Origin: Rhopalosiphum padi
Lineage: Eukaryota > Arthropoda > Insecta > Hemiptera > Aphididae
Length of the DNA: 64,000 nt
NCBI RefSeq assembly: GCF_020882245.1
Contig: NC_083598.1
Coordinates: 12,269,178-12,333,177 of the forward strand
Direction of reading: 5' to 3'
In this document: piece by piece, positions 27,358 to 40,564 of the stretch
Numbering within the stretch: the first letter of the stretch is position 1
How the letters are laid out: each line of letters opens with the position of its first letter
Program-made: the position numbers and the translations under genes
Notes under the pieces: generated by a model
The model's input: only the letters and a program-made list of their open reading frames with translations
What the model was told of the DNA's origin: nothing
Database searches by the model: none

Positions 27358-28511
27358 ACATATACATATATATATTATATTAAATGTCTTAAGATGAAAA
27401 TCAGATTCAAGAAAATGAAAAATAAAAATAAATACGATAAAGAGACAAAATTATATCTTTTAAGTGAATTGCGAATGATAATTGAATACGAATACTTTGT
27501 ATAGTTGCGGCAAGGATGCAGGGATATAATAGAGTTACATTTTATCTCATTCCTGTGAATTTTGTGTCAGGATATTCGACAGCAGGTTTTTGCGGGACGT
27601 GCCATAAATAAAATAACACACTGGGAGAAAAGTGATATTATTACTACTGTGATGGTGAAATATACTGAGTTCGTTAACTATATATAACTCTGATACGCAT
27701 GACCTGCTACAACGCTCAAGTTAAAAAAATAATAAAGTAGTACACAAGTTACGAATCAATTGCCGAATCGGTCGTAAGAATAACACGCGTAGACCACTAC
27801 AATTATTTACGTGCAAGCGGGCGCCAGTGCATCGTCTTTGATCGCCCAAAATGTGAGTGCACACAACTCCGACGTTCTTATGTAGGTACCAATTGGTGTT
27901 AGGACTTCCATATTCAGGAGACTTATATTTTTATTTAAGAATTATCACCACATCGTTATCTTTTCATTTCCTACATATCCTGTGAAATCCCATGAAAAAA
28001 CTTTAATATTTCCACTAAAGTTTTAAAAAAACGACCCAGATACAAACATGGTATCTGTAAATATCTAACGATAGTTACATGTAACGAGTTGCAAACTTTT
28101 ACACAGTCAAAGGTGTTCAAATTAACCATCTTGTCCGATCGTAGCGGAACACCGTGCATAAATAATTCAAACGTATTTAAACTTTAATCAATTGTAATAA
28201 TCGTAAATTTTGGGGATTTCGATAAATCGAATGAAACATATATGTTTAATTTAAGATTAAAGCCTTTAACTTTTGCTATTCTAAAATCCTCATGGGATAT
28301 GCATATTATTGGTTAAGTTATAATTTTGTAATTCCGGAATATTTACGAATTACGGGATATGCATGTGAACTTATTTAGAACTTTAAAAGTATAAATAATA
28401 ATTACGCTACTTCTTCAAAACTGTTATAATATAAAATGTGACGCCATTCTGATAAAATCCTTACAATGGTTTTTATTTGTTCATCAAAAGATAACGATAT
28501 TATTTTATTAT

Positions 28512-28531
28512 AAAAAAAAAAAAAAAAAAAA
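28512..28531. repeat. A20 homopolymer
   Basis: Twenty consecutive A. Other long A or T runs occur at 30976-30991, 42302-42318, 44024-44041 and 49111-49128. No retrotransposon body with target-site duplication is visible next to it. Confidence 0.9.
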
Positions 28532-31019
28532 TAGTTATGACCCTGTTGACAGTTAATGACTTTATCAGTTACATAAAATCATGCGTTGATAATATAAAAT
28601 ATAATATTATGTGAATTTGGTCCATAATTATTTCCACTTATTAATAAAATAATGACTAGAAAATGTCACATATTAATTAAAAGCGGAGTAATAAAAATTA
28701 TACTCAAAAATGTCCTACATACAGGCTGCATTAAGAGTGTTGTAATCAAATAACCGTTATTTTTTTTGTAGTTAAAACAAATTGGTTATTACGTTCGATT
28801 TATGGAAAATTTAATATAATTACCTGTATTCTGTAGTTTTATAATCAATTGGGAAAAAAACATTTCAGCCGTAATTTTCTTGAGATTTCGTTATTATTCT
28901 AAATATAATAATGTAAATTCTCAGTAATTTTATAATATTTTTAAATTAAATTTCCTTTAGGACATAAAACAATTGTAATGTATAGTATATTCTCATCTTC
29001 CAAAAATAGAATTGTATGTATACATACATACATACACAACACATACACACATATATATATTTACATATTGAATACACAGGAATGTCAAAAGTATAATTTA
29101 ATTTGATTTTTATTTCCACATAAACACTTCACAACTGAAGCAAAAAAGTGAAAAAACACTTTTAGTTCAATTTCAAAATCGATTTGATATCAAACTCTTC
29201 TATATGAAATGTAAAAAAGTATATATTTAAAAGCACTCCTGTATTGCAATATACTTTATATAATCATATAATTGTATATAACTGACTTTATCTTGATCGT
29301 AAAATCAATTTTTGAGATTAGAAAGTATCCAACGTAAATTATTTGTAGTTTCATTTTTTTTTTTTTTTATAACAAACATTAAACGTTTAAGTGTGTATTG
29401 ATTTCCCTTGAGTATTCATACTTTTAAACAAAATCTAACAGTATTAATAAAAATTTGAATTAAAAAAATTTAATTTTACCCCAAAAAACATAAATTTTTA
29501 GAATTACAGAACCATACCGTTATGGTTTACAAGAAATAAAAATCAAGTTATGAAAATAGCAATATCAAAGACTAAAATTGCTCCACCTACATCGTACGTT
29601 TTACAAGATACCTAGTATTTGGAATCCTAACCAAATTACATAAACATAAATTTTATGCATTTTTTACATTGTAGCTATATCAAATAATGTAGTATTATAT
29701 CAGCAAGAAATCGATAATTATTGTTGGCTGGAATTTAGTTTTAAAAAAAATTGTACGCTGATTAAGGGTATAGTCAATACGGCAATACAGTGATATTAAA
29801 AAATATTTATTGACAGGGTTTTTAATAATATCTTATTTGATTTTATTATACATTTTATAATCCATTTTTAAAAAAGAAAAAACTCATTTTTCGTTTCTAA
29901 TTAAAAATTGTTTCGTGGTCCGTTTGCACAAAGTACTAAATTAATTTAGAGTGCACATCATATATACGTAGGTCGTGGACAATATGGCATAGGCGTGGTT
30001 GTCCAAACATTGACTCGGACGTATTTACAATCTGTGACTATAAACGTATCCTTAACAATACGTAAACCAGCATTGCAATGGTTGTTTGTGAGTCTTTTTC
30101 GCTCCGGACGTGACGAGGGTAATTCTAAAATCCAGAAAATGATCAGATCTTCCCAGTTCCCAAACGTATATAGGTTCTGACAGAGTTGAAATACAAATAA
30201 GCAAATACATTTTTACTGTTTATTAGATTTTGAGTTTGCTGTAAAGAGAATTTTATTTTTTCAATATCTGTAACTACTGTCCCGGTTGTCCATAGGTACT
30301 TTCACAGTTTTTTTTTTTCTTAGAAAATGAACAAAAATAAAAAGGAATAGTTTGACCAAATAGAATAAAAGCAATATATTATATTGAAAGAAAAATAAAA
30401 TAATATATAAAGTAAGCAAATCCTATGAAAATTCGACTCTAAAACATGAAATGTATGGTTTAAACAATTGAATCTAGAATTTTGAAAATATTTTTAGTAT
30501 GTAATATAGCTTGCATTAAAAAACAGAAATTATAACAATTAAAATATAATAGCAAAAAATACAACTTACTTCAATTATGATACACCAAGGTTGGGTTAAA
30601 ATAAAATATGGTTGATTGCAAATGTAAATTTATGTATCGCACAGAGCCATAGAGTATGCGGTAACAAGTGGTTTACTTAATGGTTGTATATTACGTATGT
30701 CTGTGGAACGCCTTATTATAGGAATAGATAGATTGATCTTGCGTCGTAAAAAGAACTGAAAGGACTTAATAATCCTATGTCATTTAATAAAAAAAAAAAA
30801 AAAGCGACGTGTTATTTTCTTGTTCGTCATGTCGATCGATTTATCATCTATATAATGTGTATTCGTAGCTTTACATCGTATAATACCTAAAATATTATAC
30901 TAAGTGTCAAAAAATGTTGTTGACTAGATGATTAGCAACCAAATCACAACAACATTACGACATCTGAAGTCGGGCAAAAAAAAAAAAAAAATATAAAAAA
31001 TAAAAAAAAAGCTATATCC

Positions 31020-31244
31020 ATTAATCCGTTAATCCGACTTACCGAGCAATCGCTGCGAACATAGAATATATTACGAGAACGTGTTTACCCTACCGCTTTT
31101 GGCGTCGTATCGTCTTGTAGCGCCGTGTTCGGGCTACTTTAATACACCCGCATATATACGTCATATATAAATATATATATATTTATCCATAATATTATAT
31201 GACTGAAGATCGGAGAGAACCTCTTCGGATGGGTGAGCACGCTC
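31020..31244 (+). promoter_or_regulatory. Promoter-like region in front of a candidate first exon
   Basis: CpG-rich sequence (31020-31140) is followed by TATAAATA at 31166-31173 and then, in GC-richer DNA, the initiator-like GCTCAGTTGTTG with TCAGTT at 31243-31248. The TATA-like element is about 79 bp from this initiator, so it may not be its partner. The transition to the GC-rich segment and the donor at 31488 argue for transcription to the right. Confidence 0.35.
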
Positions 31245-31487
31245 AGTTGTTGATTGACAACGGCGGCCGCCGATATCTATTTGCACTAAATCTTCACGGA
31301 CCGACCCCGTGCGCGGCGATCTGATGGAGTCGGTGCTCGCAGTAGTAGAGATCGATAGGACTTCAGCGCGTCGAAGCGGCGCGTTGGTCTACTGTCCGTG
31401 CGTGCGTGTTTGCTCGAGTCAGCGATGGCGTTGTGGTAGTGGCGTGGTGAAAGTAGTGGTAGTGTCGGGGAACGTGGACAATGTGAG
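31245..31487 (+). other. Candidate non-coding first exon
   Basis: A GC-rich segment from the TCAGTT initiator to the donor-like GAG|GTAAAA at 31488. It includes the 12-bp palindrome CGGCGGCCGCCG at 31261-31272 and the 13-mer GGTAGTGGCGTGG at 31435-31447, which recurs exactly in another island at 40476-40488. ATGs are present (e.g. 31324), but the resulting translations do not look like protein. The best reading is a 5' UTR exon of an unidentified plus-strand gene; a pure CpG island without an exon remains possible. Confidence 0.3.
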
Positions 31488-31557
31488 GTAAAAAAGTTGA
31501 TGGGATGTGTGTGCAACGTGACTGTGTGTTTGTAGTTGTTTTAGGAACGAATAGTTA

Positions 31558-31560
<3 letters not shown>

Positions 31561-31592
<32 letters not shown>
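31561..31592. repeat. (TTA)n microsatellite
   Basis: About ten and a half TTA units just downstream of the candidate exon donor. The frame running through it (poly-tyrosine) is an artefact. Confidence 0.95.
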
Positions 31593-34500
31593 TCATTTTC
31601 TTTTATTTTATTTATCGTCCATACATAATGTATATCGAACGATATTATTTTTTTTTAGCACACAACACGCGTTTTAAAAATATTGAAATATACACGTTTA
31701 CATTCAATTTGCAGCAATAAAAAAAAAAAAATGCTCGTTTTCTATTATAGTATGTAGTTATAATAAAATATAATTTGATATTCTGAAGTAGAATTCTGGT
31801 TAGCTGATCGTCTGCCGGTGTACAAATATTGAACAACGATTAAAATGTATTATTTACATAACGTTTAGATATACGGAGAGTGGCAACAGCTATACTAGAA
31901 CTTTGGTTCGTCAATGTTTTCTGAACTACTTCACTGATGCTCAAATTTTAATATTAATGGACCATTGCCTTAATATTTAGAAACGTTAGCGTTTTCAAAA
32001 AAATAAATAAACAGACAAACAAACAAACAAAAACGATTGACATTTTAGTACGAAATATTAAAAAGTGTTTTCAAAGCCCCAAAATTTGGCACGTTTTAAG
32101 TAGAATAAAAAAAATCTTCTTAAATACATCTAATACATAATACTTTATGACACGACACATCCGATGTTGCCTGGAGGAAAAGTTCTCAATCTACTTTAGG
32201 TAATTTACTGTTCGGAAGGCACAATAAAGTGCCTCGCCTAGACTTCCTGCCTAGCGTAATATCCATGACTATCATCATAAAATAATTTCACCAAAAAATT
32301 ATATAACTTTTTTTTTTATTAATATACGTACGCATGTCAAACGTAATAATTTAATAGTGATGACGACATAGTGTAAGTATACTACGAGATCAATTCGTGT
32401 TATAGTAGTTATTTATATTATAGTTCGTAATCTGCACTAACATTATCCATAATACAACAAGTAAATTTGACTGTAATATTTTGTAGTTAAAAGTAAAACT
32501 TTTTACACTTATGTTGAGTAGGCGTGTACGCTTCCATCGCTCGGCAAAAGAATTGTGTCTATAGTAATTCGACGAGTCGTAATTTTAGAATAATATTATT
32601 AATTATTATACACAATATTATTAGAAATTTCATAACCAACATTTTGCGTAAATATTTCAAGGCCACCATATTTTTGTGCTTACAAAATAAGGAGCAAACA
32701 TTTTAATTCAATGAAATTGTTCTATCTGTAAATGGTGCAACAGACCTCTTACTAGGGTCGACTATCATAGAGATTTCCAGGAGCTCAGGCACTAAACGTA
32801 GAATATTACAATTCCCTGGAATTTTCAGATGATTACATTATTTCCGAAAAAATATGACGTATTTTTTCATAAGTATTTTTTTTCTCTAAAACAATTTGCT
32901 TTATAATTTTAATTTCATTATAATTAAGTTTTAAAATATAATTTCAATACACATAATATTATTTATTATACTATTATAGATCAGCGGTGTACATACCGAA
33001 GTTATAAATATTAATCAATTAAGTAAATGTGAATTTTTCTAATATTATACAAATTTACTATTTATTACGATTTTACTATTATCGTAAGATATTTTATTTT
33101 TATGATTGATAGGTAGTAGCTATTACACTGTTTAATTGTATACAACCACATAATATCTGTTATTCTGAGATATAACTGTTATAAGCACCATACGAATTCT
33201 GCTATATATCAATATTTATTTACGAATATATTTGTCACGTCTTAAAATATAATAATATGTAGTTTACATACAATGCCACAATGACATATATTATATTCAA
33301 TTGTTTGTTTTTAAGATGTAATTATGTAATTTATTTATTATTTTTATAAGACATGTTTATTTTATGATTAAAATATTCAAAAATATTTTTTTTTCGTTTA
33401 TAAGTTTAATGTTTTTAAATTTTAATCAAAAATTTGAATATTTAATTGAAATACGTAATCGGACTATATAAAAATTAATAAATAGTAGATGATTTCCGTG
33501 AATTTTTCGATATCATCAGTATTTTCTTCGCAGAAATTTCGTTTTCAAAACTCTTGACTTTAAGCTATAAATTCGATTGTACGCCTTACGTTTTATTTTA
33601 CATTTTTTGCAACCCACGCTGTATAACAATGGTGTTAGTAACGCGTTTATAGGTTTTTAAAAGTAATGCAATGTGCTGGATGGTTAATTTTTGGAAAGAT
33701 AAAAGAAAAGGTTCAGATTAATAACGATAGTTTCTGCTGAATTTGTTTTTGCACTATTCTGTCTCATTTCACAAAGACACAAAAATGTTTAAAAGTATTA
33801 TTTTGCAAAAGCTCGGTGTAATGTTGATCGTAATTTGATGTATATACCTATATATATTTGACACTAAATGGTATTTAATAAAATTATGTGTAATAATATA
33901 TCATTGTGTATGCCATGAATAATAAATATCACGAGCCGGATATGAATAATATCCCAAGTTATTTACCAGACATAACTTTATAATAACAAAATGTGACATT
34001 TTTCACGGGAAATTTTTTTTGTCATGTTATTATTAATTATTATTCATTGCAAGTTCCTAAAATACATGTAAGGCACTTGATGGTCGTTACGACATTTATA
34101 ATACATATTGTGTTATATTTTAATGGAATTAATTAAACGTACTGCAATTGTGCAATTTATAATATATATTCCTAGTTAGGTTGGATTAATACTATAAATT
34201 ATAATGGTAAGTTGATTTTATAAAATACAATCCATATACTATTATAATATTATAATATAACCGTGTATAATGTTGATTTTACATAAATATAACGTGTAAA
34301 CCACAATGATTTGAAAAGCACAATATAATATTATGTTAATATGTTAATATGTTATATAATATGTGGATTAACAATTTTTGTCAAGACGTGTGTTGTAGGT
34401 TTATAAATTGCAATTATTATGATTAAAAAAACAGCATTATTTTTTACATCAATAAAATATATCCAGACTAAACAATTAGTTTATTGAATTTACCATTTCA

Positions 34501-35569
34501 TACTAATAATTTTCATAACTTATGCATAACTATATTATTATTTTTTTTTTTTTTCATCAAGTTCTATTGTTCAGATAATCATCCACTATTTGCACTGTAT
34601 TTTTATACATTTGCAAGTTGTCATAGAAATTTGTATAACTCTATAATATTGTTTGTGGCGTGCTAATAAAATTATCGGTTGGGTTTTTATCGCTGGTCTT
34701 TTTTAAAAACTGTTACTTTTAATATTTTAATAGTTTCCTCAACTGATCGTTAAATATTCTGAGTACAGTAATAATGTTAAAAAAAAAATAAACAATGCTA
34801 ATGATAGTAATAATAATATTGATAGTGCGACAAGGGCGGTGGTTGGTTTGAATTATTCATATAAAGTTGAAATTGTTTAAGGAAAAATAATTCACTTTTC
34901 AAAAAACATCTAAATTTATGCAGACAGGCAAGTGGAAGACTATAAGTAACAACAGCCTTTGAGATATGCATCAACAAAATACTATTATTATTATTATCGT
35001 GCTGATGTACCATAATAACGGGCAATTATTATCTCAACGTTTAACTAAAGGACGTACAAAATATGAAATATTCAATTTAGGAATTCGATAAAATAAACAA
35101 GAATATCAAGAATACTAAATTTCAATCATATTTTCATATCAAACACTGGTCTACTATGTGTTGTAATTTATACACCACGTAACACGTGATTTCGGAAATT
35201 CTAATTATTTATTACACGCAACAGTACGCAGTAATAAACCTATAATGGGACAATACAAGGGAGTCGTATCTTTAGTATTATGTGGTTCACATTTTAATGA
35301 ATTGCTAAAATACAAAAACAATAGAAATTATAAAAAAAAAGTTCAAATTTATGACAATAAGATAACTTCGATGGAGAGACAGCTGAAAGGTTTTATTTAA
35401 AGGTTTATAACAATTACTTGGAAGAAAATTAAAATGGAACATGCGGTCGCTGTACTCAGCAGGTGAAATGAAACGATAAATATGATCAGCCACGACCTAT
35501 GAACCACGGTCATGAACCAAGAGGTGGTTAATCAACCAGACGAATATTATTTGAAATTATGAAGATACG
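31593..35569. other. AT-rich intronic or intergenic sequence
   Basis: No exon is supportable. It holds an (AAAC)-like run at 32014-32032, a small hairpin AGGCAC-AATAAA-GTGCCT at 32217-32234 and long T runs near 34540. A moderately richer patch at 32155-32280 gave no protein signal. Confidence 0.6.
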
Positions 35570-36850
35570 TAATAGACGAGTAAAGCCACAGACGATCCGC
35601 GAAGCAGTTGTTGCGCACTATTATTCTCGTCTGAAATTTGAATTCTAATAAATACACAAAATGGTCGATATGTTTATACAAATCGACGTTTTCGTGAACA
35701 CGCAATGTTTACTGTAAATATATAACAAATGCGTATCCCACAATATCGTACAACTACGGTCAGGTTTTAATGATACCGTGGTACGTTTTTATCGACCCAC
35801 AGTGATAAAATTGTCGACAATTCACGCCAGCGTGACATCTGCCGTCGTGCGATATCGGTGGCCGTATAATATTTTAAGCGCACCGACGACATTAAACGCA
35901 GGTGCACCGCCGCACACGGGGAAGGTGACTCGGGGGTAAAGCGAGTTTTGGTATAAAGTTCAACCGATGTGGCGGTGCGCGGTTTTCTTATTTTTCAATT
36001 TATATTTCTGCAACAGCAATAATTTAAAGGCACCTTAGTCATATATAAATTCGCTTTCGATGCCCTGTAACAAACACACTGTGTTGAAACACAGAACAGT
36101 TGCGCTTTAACGACGCGACGGCGACGTGGAAAATCGCCGAACGGTACACGAACGATATAACATAATATTATAACGATCGCCGGGGACGGTTTGTCACTAG
36201 CCCGGCCCGGTCGGCGGATAGTTAAAATATTATGGTTTCCCACGCGTATGAGTGTGCAGAACCGATTTTCAATCCTGACTTTTTTTTTTTCTATATTCAT
36301 ATCTGCGCGGTGCTATATTATAATATTTTACAAGTAGACGTAAATCCGGGAGCTTAGCCCGGACCCACTTCGGACGGTTTTTGTTCAATTTTTCAAACGG
36401 ATTGCTCGAGCTATACACACGCACTTATAGGTTATGATCTCGAAAGAGAAAAAACCGCGTCAAGTAATACCATCACAGCATTGCCACAGTAAATAGCTAT
36501 AGGAAGATTAATGGGTTGATAGCGAATTTTTTTCCGCGCCCTTTCCGAATCACCGTTAATCGGACGAAGACGTTATATATTTTATTATTAACGTTTCTGA
36601 GCGTTTCGGTGGTCGAATCACATACTGCATTATTAATATTGTACTCGTTCTAACTAACACCGCACTCACTATAAAACAACTTTAGCAGTGTAATGACAAT
36701 CGCACATGTCCGAGTTTACATACGCGTCTAATGTACCGCCAAGGATGTGTGTTCTTCTGACCCGAAATATTGTGTTTTTCGTGCACCGTAAAAAGGATTG
36801 GCGCCTGCTGTTCTCGACCCTTCTGATCTAATTAATTCACGGTCGTTTGG
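35570..36850. promoter_or_regulatory. CpG-rich island, probable promoter region
   Basis: GC and CG content rise across about 1.3 kb, highest at 35880-35980 and 36090-36230. A minus-strand frame of 101 codons (35995-36300) crosses it, but its translation resembles no family and overlaps other open frames, so I do not call it. A compact hairpin TCCGGG (36345-36350) / CCCGGA (36358-36363) and a TATAAAA at 36670-36676 are present. Orientation is undecided. Confidence 0.4.
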
Positions 36851-38420
36851 ATGTATACTCGACGTGAATTTAAACAAAAAATAAACAAACATATACGTGT
36901 ATACATATTAAATTATTCAGAGCACTTAACGGTAAAAAATATATGCAAGATAAAACCACTAAAAAAATTATCATTAATATCGTACAACCTTCTTAATCGA
37001 GAAACTAAATAAAAAATTCACCACCTTGATCAAAATCTATAATAATCAATGTATATATATATATTTTTTTTTTTAATCTATTTGCTTCGGCCACTTATCG
37101 AGTTTTTTAATTATTTAAAGATTGAGGGTATGTAGGTAAACCAGGTGTGGCTAATTAGATAGTCAATTGACATAGATTATATTTTTATATTCAAATACAT
37201 GTACACCAATAATATTTTTGTGGACAGGGTATTAATTTAATAGTAAAAAGCGTAAATGTATAAATCATAAGCAGAAATTATGTGTTAACATTTTTTGGAA
37301 GACAGGCTACCGTGGGATTGTCTAAGTCTCAATATTATTTCACTCATATTTACTTTATAGTTATGTTTAAGAATGTTTATGCTCTTAGAACTTGTTATTA
37401 AATATTTTATTTGTTTTTCATTTATGTCATATAAATACTACATAGTTAAGTTATATGCTTTTACTTTAGGTCATATCTTCTTTCCTAGTACATTAATAAC
37501 ATCATTCTTTGTGACTTTAAGTAGCTGTTTCGGTTTTAATTTTCATTAATGCAAATTATAATATTGTAATTAAGTTGCATTAGTTTCAATAATTCAATAT
37601 TAATTAATACAACGATGACGAAAATAGTTTGGATATCAATATAATAATAGTATAGGGTCTTGGATTTTTTTATTCCCAAATTATAAGTACATATTATTAT
37701 ATGATTATACGTTATAAATATACGTGGATTTTGACTACTTAGAGCATGGTTTTGTGACATTTTGGAAAAGTCTAATTACAACAATTTCAAGTGCTTTAGA
37801 ATTTTGCCACAGACTAAATATCTGTACACATTGCAGTGATAAAGGTGAAGTAAGTGGCGTAGATATAAGTGTTGTTGCGTACTACAATAATATTTATAGA
37901 TGTAAGTACCTACTTGCACAATACCACTACAGCCATAGTCAACATCACAAGTTTACCATGTATGATTAAAAAAAAAACCTAAATCAACTAACTTCAAACT
38001 AAAAATACATAATTATTTACAGCTACAGATAAGCCAGCATTATTATTTATTATTATTATGTATTATTGTTATTATTGTACTATGATACACTCTGAAGTAT
38101 GAGTATACGTATACATTTTATACATAGATTGATAAGTGTATAATGTATATGTATACAAAGTTAATCTGAAATCAATGAAAAAAATATAGTTAAGGTTAAG
38201 TTAGTCTTCAAAAAATTTGATATACAAGATGGTAATGATAATAATAGAAGAAAAATAAGCTACACAAAGCGAACAAAACGTTGGTGTTTATCGTAAGAAA
38301 AAGAGTTAAGAACAGAGTATAACAATACGGAGATGCGGAGCAGAAATTGTTAGTTGTTTGATAGAACCCCATCGACCGCATTGTATACAATATAAAGAAC
38401 ACTTTTATACTTATTATATA

Positions 38421-38422
<2 letters not shown>

Positions 38423-38462
<40 letters not shown>
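38423..38462. repeat. (AC)20 microsatellite
   Basis: Twenty uninterrupted AC units; likely polymorphic and able to adopt Z-DNA. Confidence 0.97.
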
Positions 38463-38466
<4 letters not shown>

Positions 38467-38971
38467 GGATATACACACAACCTCATTATATTCGACACGG
38501 AGTAGTTTTTTTTAATATTTAACGATTTACAATTATCGTTTTGTGGTTCCCGTTCGACGTTATACTGGCGATGAGCGTATTTAATCTTTTAAATATTGTA
38601 ATTTTATAGTTACTATTCAAAGAACTTAAACAGTAAACGGTACGTTTTAAATAATTATAGTTTATCATCCAAAAACAGTGGTTGTCAAGTTACTGCGTTT
38701 GGAATTAAATGTTTATCGCATTAGCAAGTTGTGTGATTGTAAGAATACCGACGACCTACTCACCTTAAGATGCATGTGCGTAGGTATTATTATATAATTA
38801 TAATATACTTAATATTATGTACAAATATCGATTTTTGACCATAAAAATGGCACGGAAAATAAAATATCACCAAATACTATTGTAATTTGTATTAAATTTA
38901 CCAACCACCTTTATATTTCCATTTTAATATCTACAGTCAGTCTTTAATAATATAAACATGGTTTTGTTTAT

Positions 38972-39080
38972 TACCAGTCCCGTCGTTAACCTGCTACATA
39001 GACACAAACCCCTTTAAAAAAAATCTCAAAGCTGGCCGCTTATAAATTAACCCACTCTCGTTACGCCCCTGAATCCAGTT
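38972..39080 (-). repeat. Repeat-like block, unclassified
   Basis: A GC-richer block in AT-rich surroundings, running from CCAGTCCCGTCG to TTACGCCCCTGAATCCAG. In reverse complement it begins CTGGATTCAGGGGCGTAA, a type of start I associate with abundant aphid transposable elements, but I cannot name the family. No open frame. Confidence 0.3.
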
Positions 39081-39591
39081 AAAAGCCATATAATTAATGT
39101 GCACTGACTTTTTTTAAACAATATTAATAAAAACATATACCACATAAATATCACATGGTAGGTTGATCATTTGTTGATTAAATTATCCATTTAGAGAATT
39201 GAAAAAAAAACTTAAACGAAACAGAACGTGAAAATAATTTGTCGTTTATGTGAACGAAAAACTAACGCTTTCTGTTCATTCTTCCATAACTCATATTTTC
39301 TTACCCATCTCAAAATAATACAGTTTTATTACTAATTACAATGTTAGATACAATATCGATCGCTATTTGTGTGTACAAAATATAATTGTCAATTCCATAA
39401 GTTAAAAGTTAACATATTTTCGTTCAAACTGTAAAACCACATATAAAATTGTATACATAAAATATAATATTATGATAAAATATTATTATTTATCTATTAA
39501 AAGTGCTTCATTGAACATAAAATTTAAACATAATATCTCATTTATTTCTCAACTCTTATTTACAGCCAAACATTAAAGTTTGTCGCACAAC

Positions 39592-39607
39592 GACGTGGCG
39601 CCACGTC
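39592..39607. promoter_or_regulatory. 16-bp GC palindrome with two ACGT cores
   Basis: GACGTGGCGCCACGTC is a perfect palindrome formed by two head-to-head GCCACGTC half-sites. ACGTGGC/GCCACGTC words are known targets of bZIP factors of the ATF6/XBP1/CREB3 type. It stands alone in AT-rich DNA, so a function is only suggested. Confidence 0.45.
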
Positions 39608-40289
39608 TTTTTACTATTATTTTTTATTGTAATTTTTTTTATATATATATTATATAAAGGAAACAAAGTCAAATCCACTGTACTCTTAAATATAACGCAA
39701 ATAAATTTAAATCTCAAGACGTCTTTGATTTACAATATTCGTACACATGTTATTTATATATACAGTACCTACATATGTTTTTTCGCGTGTATGTTAATCT
39801 GTGATGTACTGTGGAATGAATACTGAACGTGCTTACAATAAAATAATGAAATAATAATAATAAAAAAAAATACTCGTCAGTAGTTGTAGCCGTCGATAAA
39901 AATTTAAGTATTTGTGAACATTATTTTCTCCTGTATAATCACAATGTAAAAATATAACTTAATTAACATAACACAAGTAGCTTTAATTTAGTACGAATTA
40001 TTATAATTATTATTACGCAATTGAAATATAATCGTCTAGATCGTTTGTGTTGATAATACAAGTAAAATAAATCGCTTTAACTCTTAAAATATGTATATAA
40101 TATGTATGTATACATTATAAGACATGTTTTGTTATAATCTGGATCCGTATGAGCGTTATTAGTGTTTGTCGATTAATTATTTATAAAGTTTTAAGTTATT
40201 TGATATAAAAATAAAGCTTAAAAATATTTATTATTTTTTTACACTAAAATGTAGTGAACATATCACGAAAATGACGAGAATTATACAAC

Positions 40290-40564
40290 GCTCGCCCGGT
40301 TTTCTCTCTAAATAAATACATAAATCCGGCCATGACTTTTTCTTCATACGATTATGATCGTAAGTATCCGTATAGTCGAATAACTAATCGAAGAATACAG
40401 GGGCAAAATTATTTAATGTTCAGGACATGAGCCAAATATTATTGCAGTGCTCAGTGGTAATGATAGTGGCGTGGCGGTAGTGGCGTGGCACTTCGGTGAG
40501 AAACGCCGTGCCAAAGTAACGCGACCGCCACGATAAACTCTAAAACGACTTCAGTACACAGTTA
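40290..40564 (+). promoter_or_regulatory. CpG-rich island with candidate initiator and hairpin
   Basis: GC-rich DNA begins near 40290 and is strongest after 40445. GCTCAGTGG (TCAGTG at 40451-40456) matches the insect initiator core. The 12-mer TAGTGGCGTGGC occurs twice at a 14-bp period (40464 and 40478). CGTGGCGGT at 40470-40478 pairs perfectly with ACCGCCACG at 40524-40532. The island leads straight into the small frame at 40565. Confidence 0.35.

Larger units (their letters stand above)
23521..31019. other. AT-rich intronic or intergenic sequence
   Basis: I see no supportable exon. Moderately richer patches occur at 24170-24480, 27580-27900 (with a GTGAGT donor-like site at 27851) and 29940-30180; their translations are unrecognisable. 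A perfect hairpin, a compound microsatellite and a 20-A run are listed separately. Small CATA/CACA repeats lie at 29020-29055. Confidence 0.55.
36851..40289. other. AT-rich intronic or intergenic sequence
   Basis: No supportable exon. It contains an (AC)20 repeat, a repeat-like block and an ACGT palindrome, each listed. The 81-codon frame at 37724-37969 has unremarkable composition and no recognisable motif. Confidence 0.6.

Noticed and set aside
27289..27504. 71-codon frame with alternating Ile-Tyr
   Set aside because: Produced by the TA microsatellite.
31286..31516. 76-codon minus-strand frame over the 31 kb island
   Set aside because: Serine/arginine/proline-rich translation expected of CpG-rich DNA; the plus-strand exon signals fit better.
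34933..34942. TGGAAGACTA, the start of miR-7
   Set aside because: The match ends at 10 bases and there is no precursor fold.
35995..36300. 101-codon minus-strand frame
   Set aside because: It lies in a CpG-rich island where several frames are open; the translation resembles no protein and has no splice or promoter support.
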